Source: Malurus cyaneus samueli (lineage: Eukaryota; Chordata; Aves; Passeriformes; Maluridae). Taken from it: a DNA stretch of 64,000 bases. The number at the start of each line of letters is the position of its first letter. Positions within the stretch are counted from its first letter, which is position 1. Under the pieces are notes generated by a model. That model saw nothing but the letters and a program-made list of their open reading frames with translations, was not told the origin of the DNA and searched no databases. The position numbers were made by a program, and so were the translations under genes. Location of the stretch: NCBI GenBank assembly GCA_009741485.1, contig CM019217.1:37935757-37999756 (forward strand). Reading direction: 5' to 3'. This document shows positions 10,791 to 23,123 of this stretch, piece after piece.

Positions 10791-13700
10791 TGGCTACACA
10801 GTGGAAAGACAAGGAATCATTATTTCTGGACCAGAACAAATTTTTTCTCCAAAACCACATTTTGCCTTACAGAAATTATTAATTTTTCTTGCCAAGAGCA
10901 TTCTAGGTTAGCAAAAGTGGAAATTAAACACACAAAAATAAATTGTTCAAACCCAACTATATACAGCTCTATGGGATATACAGAGCATGGATATGTATTA
11001 CAATGCTTAATGGCAGAGAATTTTCTTTGAAAAAGAAAATACATTAAAGTCTACAGTTATTTATATGGTATAAAGAGCTACTCAGATGCTTGCGTCTGCT
11101 CTGCTTTTTTACAAATAAAGGCTCTGGTTGTCTTTGGAAGAAAAAAAATTATTATATAATATTTGAAATTAAGGAAATTGTGTTTTTTAAAATAATGATT
11201 CTCATCTTTAATCTGTATTGGGTGAAAAGTATTCTATCTATAGATGAAAAAAACACATAATAAAATATTCTAGTAGGATGGCTGAAGCAGCAAGCTATTA
11301 ATCTAGTTTAGATACTTCTTAGCTTACATATTACAAACTTACTGTCCCAAAACTGCACTTAGAACAATCTATTAATAATAAGAGTATTTATGGCAAATAC
11401 TATGTGCCGTTTAAAGCATTACTCTTCTTTATAAGTGTATAGACATATGTTTTTTTCTATTTTATGAAGTGTGAAAGAAACAATTGCTTCTGTTGTATTA
11501 ACTCATTACTATGAGTTAAGAAAATCAGAAAGTGACAGCTAATGGTAACATATTCCATATCCAGCACCTTGAAAAAGCTAGTTTTACAGAAAGATTCCAT
11601 TTTTTCACTCAACAGCCAAAGACAAATCCAATACAAAATACAACCAGGTTACAACTTGTTCCACATACTTGCATAAACCCATCACTGTTGCTCAATATGT
11701 TTTGTTATTGACATACTGTGTAAGCTAAAAGTTGGGATTTTTTTTTATTATTTCTTTATACTCATTAGTCTACTGAAAAATAGTAATAGACATTAAGAAA
11801 GAGAGTGTCTCTAGCTGTCCTGAAGACCCTTGTGATTATGGCAAAATTTTTCTTCCTGTTTCATTGCCAAATTGGATTACTCTCAAAGTCAAATCATATT
11901 TTCCCTTCAGTTCATAATGTCTGTACTTCAGGGTAATCCTGCACATAGTTTTAATATTCCTTTAGACTATTAGATGAATGTTTTAAGTACAGAAGCTTAT
12001 TCAGAGAGGGTACGTTTTAAGGCAATATAGTATATAATCATCTTTGCTTTTTGTGAGGAGTGTCTGTAGAAGTATTGGACTAACGAACAGAGAATATTTA
12101 CTGGAATTTTTAAACTGTTACCTGTCTATTATTTTTTCCAGATTATTAAATTCTATCTAGATCATCCAAGTTAAATTTTAAGAGGCTTTCTCATATAAAA
12201 TCTGCAATGAAAATCCTGCCTAACAGCTTTTAGGAGCTTCGTTTTACAAATTCAAAACCAAAGAAACACACCTCTGCAAACACTATGGCATTGCTACAAG
12301 CCAACAGTTTGTACTTTGTCTCTTCACACTTGAACGTGAATCAGGCATTCATTAAATTATTCAAATGTATCCCAATGATAAAACACATCCATGCCTGGCA
12401 CTAGAAAATCATGGACCTGAAATACAATGAAAAAAATAGCGGTATCCTCAGAAAAGGGATATGAAAGAAAAAATAAATTCAAAACCAGCAAGTCATCGAG
12501 GCTAAACAGTGTTTGTGAGAGTGCAGAGGTAGTTTATACATAATATTACTGAATTACTAGAGGTACTATGCTATGCTGTATTAAAAAAAAAAAAATGGTG
12601 AGGTGGTAAAATGTCATATCATGACAAATTACTTAAGTTTGCACTGTCCAGAGAAGACTGTAGGAAAGTGTCAAAAGACCTGAGAGCATCATGGTGGTGT
12701 AATTAAGTACTTAATATGCACATTGAAGAACATACACATTTAACAGAAACATAAGCCACCTGTGCAGTTTAACTATATCCAAAGAAACCTGCATGCTATT
12801 ACAGAAAGCCAGATAACTTGCATTTTAAAAAAAATTGTAAAAAAAAAATTCCCAAATCCTAGCAATACTGGAGACAATGCCTTTCTATTTATAAACAATA
12901 CAGTCTTGTCTGGTGTAGTATTGTCTTCAGCACTGAGCCTCTACTCTTTAAAAGTTTTTATCAGAGTCAGAAATGTCTGGCTATTGACAAAGAAAGATGA
13001 TGAGATGCTTTAAGGATTTGTATCTTACATCAGGAAGAAGAATACTAAATGGCACCCAATATATAACATATATAATGAGTGGAATACAGCTATTGTCTCT
13101 GGCTTGTGTCAGGAGAATAAGGACATACACAAACAAACAAAAAGAAAGTAAACTCCCTAATGATTAACTGTATTTTCACACAAAGAGAAATAAAACCAAG
13201 GAACTCACTGCCAAAGGCTGCCACATATCTACCACTGTGCCACAGTTAGACTGGAAATTTGCATTCTACCAAAGGTATCGAGTGGTAGCATAATACTGAT
13301 AAGGATCTTAGAAACTCATTAAACTGGCTACTTTACAGACTTGGCCAACCTCTAGATAGAGATCAGAAGCCTCAATAGTGGAATGTGCCAAGCTCTTACA
13401 ACTTTCCTTGAAGGTCCAGGCCCTCTTCTTTACTCATTTGATAAAGAACTTACTGACATTGTGCCTAAACCTAAGTAAGAACTCTCATCTTCATTAGTGG
13501 AAAATCAAACTTGATTTACTCTCTGAAATTCCTAATTCAATCTATAAGGAACATCTACTGACTTGCAGTTTGATCCAAACACAGAAGGATAAAATTAATG
13601 GAAGAGAAAGAAACAGTCACTAAGCAAATTATACATGAGTTTGGACGCTTTGTTCTGAAGAAAGATCTGGTTTAGATGTACCACCAAGACTAAAGACTAC

Positions 13701-14701
13701 ACAGTGAACTTAATCAGCATTAGATATTCTTTAGTACAAACACAGGCAGTGGTCTGGTGACAAGGCTGATCATATCTTTTGTCTCAGTATTTTGGCTGAA
13801 CTAACACAGTTTTATTCCTGCAAAGACTGAAGGATCAAGTCCTCAATAATTAAGTAAAAATATGATTATGAGAGCATCTACATCAACAGAAGAGGCTGTG
13901 AAGTGTAGAATATTCTTTTACAATGCAGCTGGCACAAAGCTTTTGGGGGATTATAAAGGAGAAGCAAAGTCAAACAGAGAAGCTATGCGTCCATTCTTCC
14001 TGGACTAGTCCAATCCTTCAGCAACATTGCCTAATGGATTATCATCCCTGTTCTTCAGATGATTTGTGTTTTGGCTTGAAATTACCTACAGAAGCCCAAT
14101 GGAAAATACTTCACCACTGAAGCACTGAAACTCTGAACATTTAATTCCCTGATGAGAGTGATTGTAGTCATTAGTTTACGGTCACATCTATCTTGATGTG
14201 CTTGTGCACTGCCTTCCAGCTGGCTGCTTCTTTAGTTTGTTTCCCCAGTGGTTTTAGTGTTAATTAACAGGACACTGTGAATTTCTACGGCCTGTGAATT
14301 AATTTGACTTCTTCTAAGGTCTTCCATCAGCCAGAGCCACCTCTATTTTAAATGAGAAGAGGCAGTTAACCAAAGACCTTCAGTGTTCAAGTGAAAAAAG
14401 GAAACCAAAAAACCCTGAAACAAAACAACCAAAAATATTCAATACCATCTTCCTACCAGCAGGCCAGAACCGGCAGCTTTAAGCTGGAACAGTAAGTCAG
14501 CCCACATACATAAGCCTATGTCACACAGTAGAAAGGCAAGCTGTATTAGAGAGGAAACCTATTTCAGATTCAAACTCTCCAAGGATTGCTCCAAGCAAAG
14601 CCTTATTTTAAATATTAAAAAACTAACTCCTTGATACAATCTTTTGAAACAGTACCCTTACTCAGTGCAGCTGGAAAGATATGAAGAAGTTCCTACAACA
14701 G

Positions 14702-14743
14702 CGGGGAAGGGGGGGGGGGGGGGGGTGGGGGGAGGGGTGGGGC
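14702..14743 (+). repeat. Poly-G / G-rich tract, G-quadruplex candidate
   Basis: A block of about 42 bases is almost pure G on the + strand, broken only by single A or T bases and one AA, with one uninterrupted run of 17 G. It contains many G-runs of three or more separated by one base, which fits the intramolecular G-quadruplex pattern. Length may be unreliable because such tracts sequence poorly. Confidence 0.85.
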
Positions 14744-15431
14744 ATTGTGTGTGGAAAGCCCTAAGGAAATAAAACTCAGAGTAGAAAAATCAAAGAACTG
14801 GCAGCTGAAAAAGTTGGCAGGGAGAAAAGGAGCTGACCCACCTACAGATGCAGAGCACTCATACTACTGTTAAACCAAGAAAATTAAGTACCAGCCACTG
14901 AGTGATCAAGTCCTGTTGCTTTTTCACGGTGGCGCTACTGGTCTGTATTGTAGTCAGCCTTGAATTCCAGTGAGATAGGCAACAGGGAACACCATTCTGA
15001 GTAGGTCTTCTAGTATCTGTCACACTGGACACACTTCTTTACTCAATCACCTGATGGTTTTACATTGTTTATGTCATTATTTGCATTTTACCCTTTCCTT
15101 TTAATCATCTTTTCTAAGGGTTAAGGTAAGGGTTCCCATAATCCCCATGTAAATGATCGCAGTTCAACTGGGCTGCAATTGCTAACCAGCAAGGGAAATG
15201 ATCAGAAGAAAGGGAGAAGCAGGGGACAAAGTTCTTGCTGTATCTATTCCAGAGGAATCTTCCTGACTCAGGTTGGTCTCTATTAGTTTTAGAACTGCTC
15301 AGTGCAGCATAGGGAGGTCTCAGCAAAAGGCCAGACATAGATTTACTTGACACAGTTCTACTCTTTAGAGGCATTTTCCTTCCTTTTCAGGCAACATCTA
15401 GAAAATCAAATTTTCTTATTGTTACCTGCAA

Positions 15432-15458
15432 CAGAAGGTACAGAAGGTACAGAAGGTA
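15432..15458. repeat. 9-bp tandem repeat, three copies
   Basis: CAGAAGGTA occurs three times head to tail without a mismatch. No gene is nearby. Confidence 0.9.
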
Positions 15459-17312
15459 TGCTTTTTCCTGGAAAACATTTAACATATGAAGATTAGGAAT
15501 TGTTTTACACTCTTGTGGGTCAGTATATTTAGTGACAATAAGCAAAACATTCAGGAAATTATACTGACAAAGATATTTTTTCTGTAATCAAAAACTAAAA
15601 GTTTAACAGTGGAGTCCATTTTCCTCTACATCATCAGAAGCTGAAGTGTGATTTTCTCTATGTTTTGAAACATTTGAAACATATTTGTGAAATGGGCTCT
15701 CAGTATATCAGGCACTAAATTCATGGATGCAATTATCTGTTATTTTATTAAGCACATCTTTCAAGACAAAGAAAATTGAACCTGACTACATAGCAGTAAG
15801 ATGCACTCAGGTAGAAATTCCTTCGTGCATGTGTTTCATATTCCCACCTCAGGGAGTGACATCTTTGCAAAGATGGCTGCCATCATCCCTTCCATCTGCA
15901 TCCTCTTTGATGGTTCCCTAGACACATGTCTGCCAGTTACATACATGCTTTCTGGGAGAGAAAATAATGCACTGGAATATGATCCCATGGTTTTCACATG
16001 ACAAATTTTACTGTTATCACCTGATGTACTGGTATCAGACTGAGAAACCAGATATCTGGATGACTTGAACTTATTGAGAGTACTGTGAAGATCAAACTAA
16101 AGTTCTGGGAGAAATAATGAAGAACAGATACACTCCATGAAAGTATTTTAAATACTTAAAAAAAACCCCTATGAAATAATGGAAAATCAGAACACATAAG
16201 ATTTCCTTGTAAAATGAAATTATTTTTTTTAAATTATTGATTTTCACATGTACTGTAGATTTTCACATTGGAACTGGAATATTTTTCTGGTTTTGGATAA
16301 CAAATTATTCACCTTATTTGGGATTGCTGAAGTTGAAAAGCTAGCTATTGGAATTCAAATAGTATCTTTCTAGAAAATTGAAACAGAATGAGATTAATTA
16401 TGAACATTCAGTTATCAGGTCTCAGACTTATTTTGTATTATTCTTAACATCCACATTCTGTCATTGCTGGTTTTTCTACTTTTCTCTACATCTACCCATG
16501 ACTCATTTGTCACTTGCAAATCTGAAGCATTTAATTTTAGACATTTGTCTTCTGAGAATCAGTCATAAATACTATAAGAGCTGTCAGTCTTTGAAGACAA
16601 AAATGTCACCTCCCTCCAAAGATGTTAAGCCTTATTCTTCATGGTCTTATCTCCCTATTCTTCCACTTATTTCTGCAGAGATAGTCTTAATTCACATGAG
16701 CCCCAATGAAGAATCAATTAGATCATTTCAAGGATTAGCAGAGAGCACCAGTTAACAAGGAGCAATGGATTCAAAATACTCATTTGTGCTGTAGTCATGT
16801 ATTTTCAGCAAATACTATTTTAAGGGAATTTGCACCTCCTGCAGTAGAAATGAGTAAATGTCAGACTAAAGAGATAATATAAAATCAGTATTACTCAGTT
16901 TTACTTTTTTAGAAGTAGAAGCAGACTTTAAAGCAAGGGTTAGATGTGTATGATGACAGCTCCAACTATTTGTATCATTTTTCTTGTAAATAATTTTAAA
17001 TTTTCCATGTTGTTTTCTTTCCCCTGCTTTAAAATTGAGCCAGTGAATTCTTGTTTTTCCAGAAAAAAAAACTGCTGGGATATCACAGCTATTGTGGAAC
17101 TCTGCCAAATAAGTGAGCCCACACAAACTGGCACAGGTCAAATGTTTCATATCAAACGATTTTGACATCTTAAAAAAGGTACATTTTAATCATATTGCTC
17201 ATGACATATTGCACATGTGATTTCTTTGACTGTATATAAAGGTGGTCTGGCTGGACTTGTCTAGAAGAAACAGAATTCCATGAAAGCCAAGCCCAGATCC
17301 TATTCACCCTCA

Positions 17313-18045
17313 CAGAATCACAGAATCAATCGCAGAATCAACTAGGTTGGAAATGACCTTCGAGATCATTGAGTCCAACTGATGACCTAACACCACCTTG
17401 TCAATTAGACCATGGCACTGAGTGCCACATCCAGTCTTTTCTTAAACACTTCCAGGGATGGTAACTCCACCATCTCCCTCGGCAGCCTATTTTAATATCC
17501 AATCACTTTTTCATGAAGAACTTCTTCCTAATGTCCAGCCGGAACCTCCCCTGGCACAGCTTAAGCCTGTGTCCTCTGTCCTGTCACTGGGTGCCTGGGA
17601 GAAGAGACTGACCCCCATCTGGCTACATCCTCCTTTTAGGTACTTTTAGAGAGTGGTGGGGTCTCCCCTGAGCCTCCTCCAGGCTAAACAACCCCAGCTC
17701 CTCAGCTGCTCTCATAGGATGTGTGCTCCAGATCTTCACCAGCACCACTGCCCTTCTCTGGACACACTCGCACCTAATGTCCTTCCTAAATTGGGGGCCC
17801 AGAGGACACAATACTCAAGGTGTGGCCTCACCAGTGCCAGGTACAGGGGGACAATCACAGCCCTGGTCCTGCTGGTCACACTATTCCTGATACAGGCCAG
17901 GATGCTGCTGGCCTTCTTGGCCATGTGGGCACCCTGCTGGCTCATTTTCAGTCACTGTCAAACAGCACCCACAGGTCCCTTTCTGCCTGGCTGCTGTCCA
18001 GCCACTCTGTCCCCAACCTGTAGTGCTTCATGGGGTTGTTGTGAC
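17313..18045 (-). mobile_element. CR1 LINE 3' part, inverted
   Basis: The left end carries the inverted CR1 tail (repeated 'cacagaatca') followed by 'aggttggaaatgaccttcgag', the classic CR1 3' UTR in reverse. On the - strand, 17736-17945 encodes the C-terminal end of CR1 ORF2, including [14 protein letters not shown] and [15 protein letters not shown]. The copy is 5'-truncated. Its coding part is moderately preserved, which suggests a younger insertion than the other CR1 pieces in the window. Confidence 0.92.
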
Positions 18046-21000
18046 CAAAGTGAAAACCTACGAGCTCTTCTGAGGCCCTCGATATGTGAGGTTTTAGTCA
18101 TCACTAGTGACTACATTAAAGTTACAAAAGTGATGACTACCCAGTATAAAAATAGGCCTTTCGCTTTTGCCCAGTAGTCAGGCACACTAAAGGCAGACTC
18201 ATACCTGCTCCAAATGTCTTTGCAGCCTCATGGGAATCTTTCCACTGACTCCAGCAAGAGCCGAATAATAAATATTGCACCAAAGATGTGCAAGGCAGGC
18301 TCATTGTGCAATATATTCATAACAGTGACATTTGACTGAGCTGCAATGGGCCATGAGTCACATAACGCTAAATGTAACAGTCTGATAACAAAAAATGTTA
18401 CGCACACAATAAGGAGAGGGAAGTGGGATCAGAATGCTGTGCAGAAAAAGTAAAAGTTGCATGTGTCCAAAAGCCACAGAAACTAAAACATTATCTGGCC
18501 ATAAGTGCACTCGAAGGTCTGAAAGCAGTGTAATTTTAAAGACTTGAGAATGGAGGAATTGCCCACTCAACCTCTCGAGGTAGTTAGGAGATATCTAACT
18601 ATTCTAAAGTTAAGAAATGACAGCATGATGAAAGCTTCTTGTTTTGCAATAGATTTGAGTGTTATCTATAAGTTTGCTAACAGTCCCAAACCAATTCAAT
18701 ACTCTACTGCACATGACCAAGCACAGCTCTGTAACGATTCCTTAACCATAGACGCACGAATGTAACAATTAAACAAAATCTTTTTAGTTACCAGATTTGA
18801 ACTACTCCACCTCAGATTGCTTTTTAATATTTCAGGGGCTGTTTCAACCCATGATCCGAACATCTGCAAGCAACATCCCTTTGTCCACTGGAACAGAAGC
18901 TGAATCCAAGCTTTTCTATGTCTTTCAGTAGACAGTTACAGCAGTGCACCATAAGGGCTAGTTGCTCCCTAAGGGATGGCAAGGTGGAAGCCAAGCATGA
19001 CATCCAGCCAGCAGATCAGGTGTCCTGCCAGTCAGGGCCGAGCTTCACAGTACCTAGGCAAGGTGAATAGCACAGGACAGACCCAGAGATGGCAGCCAGG
19101 CTCAACCAAGAGTGCAGATCATCAGGAAAATTCCTGGTGATGAGGCAGGTCTGAGGTTAAGTCATGAAATCAGCCTCAGGTTAGGGTCTTGATCAACACA
19201 GCCCATGGCCATGCAGGGCTGTGGCTGAACTGGAAACAACAGCTCCTCTGTGTTTGTCCTCTGAGATGACTCGGGCACGGTCTGAGGGCCCTGGGCTAAA
19301 CTAAAATCAGGCTCCCGGGCCCATGGACAGAAGTGTCGACAGAGGCCCAAGGGGATCACAAGGGGGTCACTGAAGTCCCACTCCTGTTAAGATCCTCCAC
19401 CAGCAGTAACTAACTGAATGATTTACCATGCAGGTAAAAATCACATGTAATGAGCATACATTAATATCTGCTGGACACTTTTGGTCAAAGAGCTAAGAAC
19501 AACTAGTACCATTTCAGTTTTCATTTAGTGATGACAGATTTGGGACCAGCTTTGTGGCCATTATGAATTAGGAACAAAGCTGAGACACAATTCATGTTTT
19601 GCAAAGCGGTTCCTTGTGTTTTTTTTTTTTTTTTAAGTTTTTTTTTTCAGTTATTTATATATATAAAACATTATAAAACATTGTGAGCCACTACACATGA
19701 GAGAATTGCAGGTTTTAGAATAACTGCCTCTTACATACTTAAAGGTAATCTTGAATATGTATAAGTTCATATTTTGCTACTTCAGTTGTTGAAATATAAA
19801 TGTTCCATAAAATGCTGACCCTGTTAAAATCAATGACCATAATTGCAATTCCCCTTTGTTAGTTAGGTTTTCTGTTTTTCGTTCCTCAATACTTTACCGA
19901 AAATAGATTATTAAAATAGGCAACTCTTTCTACATTGACATCTGGCTCAAAGTTTCATTAAAATATTGTTAAAATGTTGGACAGATGGATTAACTGAGAC
20001 CAAACATTACCCCATATAAATTAACCCTACAAGTATAATGAAAGCCCTCTTTCACACATGCTACTATAAAGCTTTTGTTTATAAGAATTCCCCTTCTTGG
20101 ATACTGAAAATGAAGTATTGTTCATTGCCATATGGCTTACATTAAATACAGGGAAACAAACAACAACACAGTAAGTCTTTGACATTTTAATGACTTTGGA
20201 TCAGATACTCCTACCAAAAGCTGCTCTATTGGCTAATTATACTCACTGGTAAAAACATTAATTTCAGCTCCTGCCTTTTTCTGCTAACTTTGAGTTCAAG
20301 TCTTGGTGCTGGAAAAGATTATATGCATTATCAACAGCCCTTAAAGATGAAATGAGGGTCCCTTTGGCATTTCATAACTAGAATATGAAAGAAAGCTTTT
20401 GAATAAGATTGATTACACAAGACAGAACTAGAGAAATGCTAAAAGTGAATGGACATCAGAGTACTTCCACTTTAGGATAAGGGATTTTCTTCTGTGAAGA
20501 CCAGGCTCCTATAGGATCCATGCTGCAGTCTAGCTTGTTCCAAGGGCTCCAAGGGCTAGTCAATAAAATTTTGCAGAAGCACAAGCTTCCCATTAATCTA
20601 AACTTTTAGAATCCAAGCGAGTTACTAAATGGTGCCAGCTCCTGCCACTACCAGAAACATTTGTAGGTTTGCCATAGTTCATAGACCTCTCTCCATCTCC
20701 ATTTGAAAAGCATGGATTTGCTACTGAATATAGATGAGACAAAAAAACTTTACAGTACAGTATTGTGCTAAATGTAAATTATTTCTCTTTAGAAGGAGAG
20801 ACGTGGTGATCAGGCTTCGGAAGTGCCATCTGACTGAACGAGAATTTGGCTCACACAGAATGGGAGTAATTAATTAAAGTGTATGAAAGTTAAGTGAAAG
20901 ACTGACACATATGGTAAGAACCAAGACACCATTGGACTACTGCCTACCTTGATGTCAGAGTACTACTTTATACTAGAAGAGACATCCAGTGAAATGAGGA

Positions 21001-21692
21001 CAATCTGCAAAGCAATATTATTAACTAATTATGAACATTCCCCTAAGATCAGGCCAACCATGGCTGGTACTTTTGCTTGTAGTCAGCCCCATGTTATGTG
21101 GAGGGAAACTAATAAACCTCTGTGAATGGGCAAACTGAGCTTCACCATTGAGCAGTTATGGCAACATATCAGAGATATGAGAAACAGAGCACTGTTAAAA
21201 TATTTCTTATACTACAACACTATTAAAAGATAGCATTTTAAGGCTCTGAGTGATCCCACAGATGACAGATTCCAAGAGAAAAAACACCATGTATCCAATA
21301 ACTCAAAGGTATGCAAGCACAATTATTTTCCTAAATAACAGTGTTGAGAAAACAAGGAGTAGATGCCACATCAATCTGATGGTGATGAAGACAGCTGCAC
21401 AGACACATGGCTGGGGCTCCTAAAGGCTCAGACCAAGTAACATACCAACAATTCCCACATGGAAGCCTGCCCTCATTGTTCTCTGTACCCATACATTCAC
21501 TCTGATAGATATACACAGAGACAAAAGGATCTATTAGCTGTCTTCTTGGTCTCTACTGAAGGATGATTTTGCCTGATTTTTTTTTTCCCCTAAATAACTT
21601 ACAGTATTTTAAATAAAACCAATGGAACTGGAAAAGAATAAATCTTTACTTCAGAAAGGTATTGAAAAGGTAAGCATATACCTCCAAGTAAC
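18046..21692. other. Intergenic, no gene seen
   Basis: Contains an 11-bp inverted repeat beside the CR1 end (18095-18139) and a conspicuously GC-richer block at about 18,960-19,390 that I cannot assign. The rest is AT-rich and includes T tracts around 19,620-19,650. No exon is recognised. Confidence 0.6.
18095..18139. repeat. 11-bp inverted repeat beside a CR1 copy
   Basis: TAGTCATCACT at 18095-18105 is the exact reverse complement of AGTGATGACTA at 18129-18139, with 23 bases between. It begins about 50 bases beyond the upstream end of the inverted CR1 copy. No function is evident. Confidence 0.55.
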
Positions 21693-22628
21693 TGTTGTGT
21701 GTTAAGGTTTCTCCTTTGGTTTCCTTCCTTGGGGAATTTTTCTTTCCCATTTTGTTGCTGGGATACACTGATTGCCAGGTCATCCTTTTGATGTCTGGGC
21801 GATTAGTAAAGACAGTAAGACCTACACCCCACCCAAGGATCTCCCTGGAGCACTTCTGTTCTCAGGGGAGTTTTGGGCTGGGGGAGGGGTGTATGTGTGT
21901 GTGCAGGAGTAACTTCACTTCCTGCCCTGCTTGGCTCAGAGAAGGAGGTCGACCTGCTGCCTGCAGGAGAGAGCTCACCTGCCTTTTCTGCAGAGCCCAG
22001 CTCTCCACTTGTTGGTTCCTGTTGCTGCACTGTGATCTTCTGCCCCTGTGCCTTGCCAGGGACCCCTGAGATTCCAGCTGCAGGGGTTGAGTTCTGCTCC
22101 ATCCCGTTTCACAGCCACAGGATTCTGCTCGTCTCTTTGCTCACCCGACCGTTCTGTGGCTTCTTGCTGTCCAGAGGAGCACCAAGATCGGCGTTTTCTG
22201 CTCTGAGTTTGCAGAGGAACCTTTTCTCCATCCACCTCTGCTGGTTTGTGCCCGTCCTTGGCCACGCAGGAGATCTGAGCTGACCGGGACACGCTCCACA
22301 GCGCCCTCTGCAGCTGCCGGGGAATCACTGCACCTGCCCTGCCCGGCGGAGCAACAGCGCCCCTTTGATGGGATGTAACTGCACCAAAGGGAGGGTGTGT
22401 CTCTGTAAGGCTGTCACTGTTGGGACTGGGCCGGTTGTTGCTACTGTTATTGTACTTGTTTCACCTGTTATACATATTAGTAAAACTTATTCCTTTTTAC
22501 CCATATTCTTGCCTGAAGCCCGTGATTTTCAAAGCTGTAATAATTAGAGGGGGGGGGGGGGTCATATCCACCACTCCAAGGGGGGTCCCTGCCTTCATTG
22601 GCAAATGCCTGTCTTTCAAACCAAGACA
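21693..22628 (+). mobile_element. 5' LTR of a class II (ERVK-type) endogenous retrovirus
   Basis: The block starts with TGTTGTGTGTTAAGG and ends at ...CCAAGACA, giving the TG...CA ends expected of an LTR. Five bases downstream lies a tRNA-Lys-type primer-binding site. It is GC-richer than its surroundings. Near the 3' part there is an AGTAAA polyadenylation-like hexamer (about 22,480), and a G run (22,548-22,561) falls in what would be R/U5. The exact left boundary could be 21,693 or a few bases later. Open frames inside it on both strands are LTR composition effects, not genes. Confidence 0.75.
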
Positions 22629-22633
22629 GATTT

Positions 22634-22653
22634 TGGCACCCAATGCAAGGCTC
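22634..22653 (+). other. Retroviral primer-binding site, tRNA-Lys type
   Basis: TGGCACCCAATGCAAGGCTC matches the usual lysine-tRNA primer site at 15 of 20 positions by eye. Most mismatches are C-to-T or G-to-A changes, as expected from CpG decay. Its place directly after the LTR end fixes the LTR as a 5' copy on the + strand and assigns the element to the lysine-primed class II group. Confidence 0.7.
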
Positions 22654-23123
22654 AAGGGCACAGAGAGGAAAAAGGGGTGCAAAAGGATTAACAGTTTTAG
22701 GGTGAGCTATCTGTGTGTTCGGGGTGTAGGAACTTCACTAAGCGTCATCATGTGGTCTAGCATACCTTGGTTCGGGTGGCACATATTCGTGGCCGTATTT
22801 TTCCCATTTGCAGCTCCTTTCCTGAGCATGGGTCCTCTGACTAAGGCTACAGTGGCCATTATCTAGTTCACACAATGGGTGAATAAGGCGAGGAATTTGT
22901 GGATTTTTAACTTCCTCTGGACAGCAGGCACATGGATACACACATTGAGTGAATGCTTTTGGAGTTGGGTTAATAATGGTACCTACTGTGAGGAAATAAC
23001 ACCAGGGGAAGCATTCTCCCAATCCTTCACCCATTTTTTGGGGCTACTCCATCAGCATTCGAAGGGTCCATTTTTTCCCTAAATGCCAACTACATAATAC
23101 TAATATGCATATTCTGTTTAGCA
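22654..23123 (+). other. ERV leader with a decayed upstream reading frame
   Basis: This lies between the primer site and the visible gag frame. From about 22,867 to 23,082 one frame stays open and encodes a tryptophan-rich peptide (segments such as NLWIFNFLWTAG and CFWSWVNNG). It lies in a different frame from the gag piece that follows. It may be the frameshifted N-terminal part of gag or a leader-encoded peptide. No family assignment is made. Confidence 0.5.

Larger units (their letters stand above)
10791..17312. other. Intergenic, no gene seen
   Basis: AT-rich DNA. It contains the G tract at 14702-14743 and a small 9-mer repeat at 15432-15458. A 125-codon open frame at 16378-16755 is hydrophobic and of biased composition, with no domain or splice context, so it is treated as chance. 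I see no exon or transposon I can name. Confidence 0.6.

Noticed and set aside
16378..16755. 125-codon hydrophobic open frame
   Set aside because: It does not begin at an ATG with good context, is low in complexity and resembles nothing known; probable chance frame.
17653..18177. 174-codon frame on the + strand
   Set aside because: Antisense of the CR1 ORF2 end at 17313-18045.
21695..22866. Open frames of 99-148 codons on both strands
   Set aside because: They lie inside the ERV LTR and are explained by its composition.
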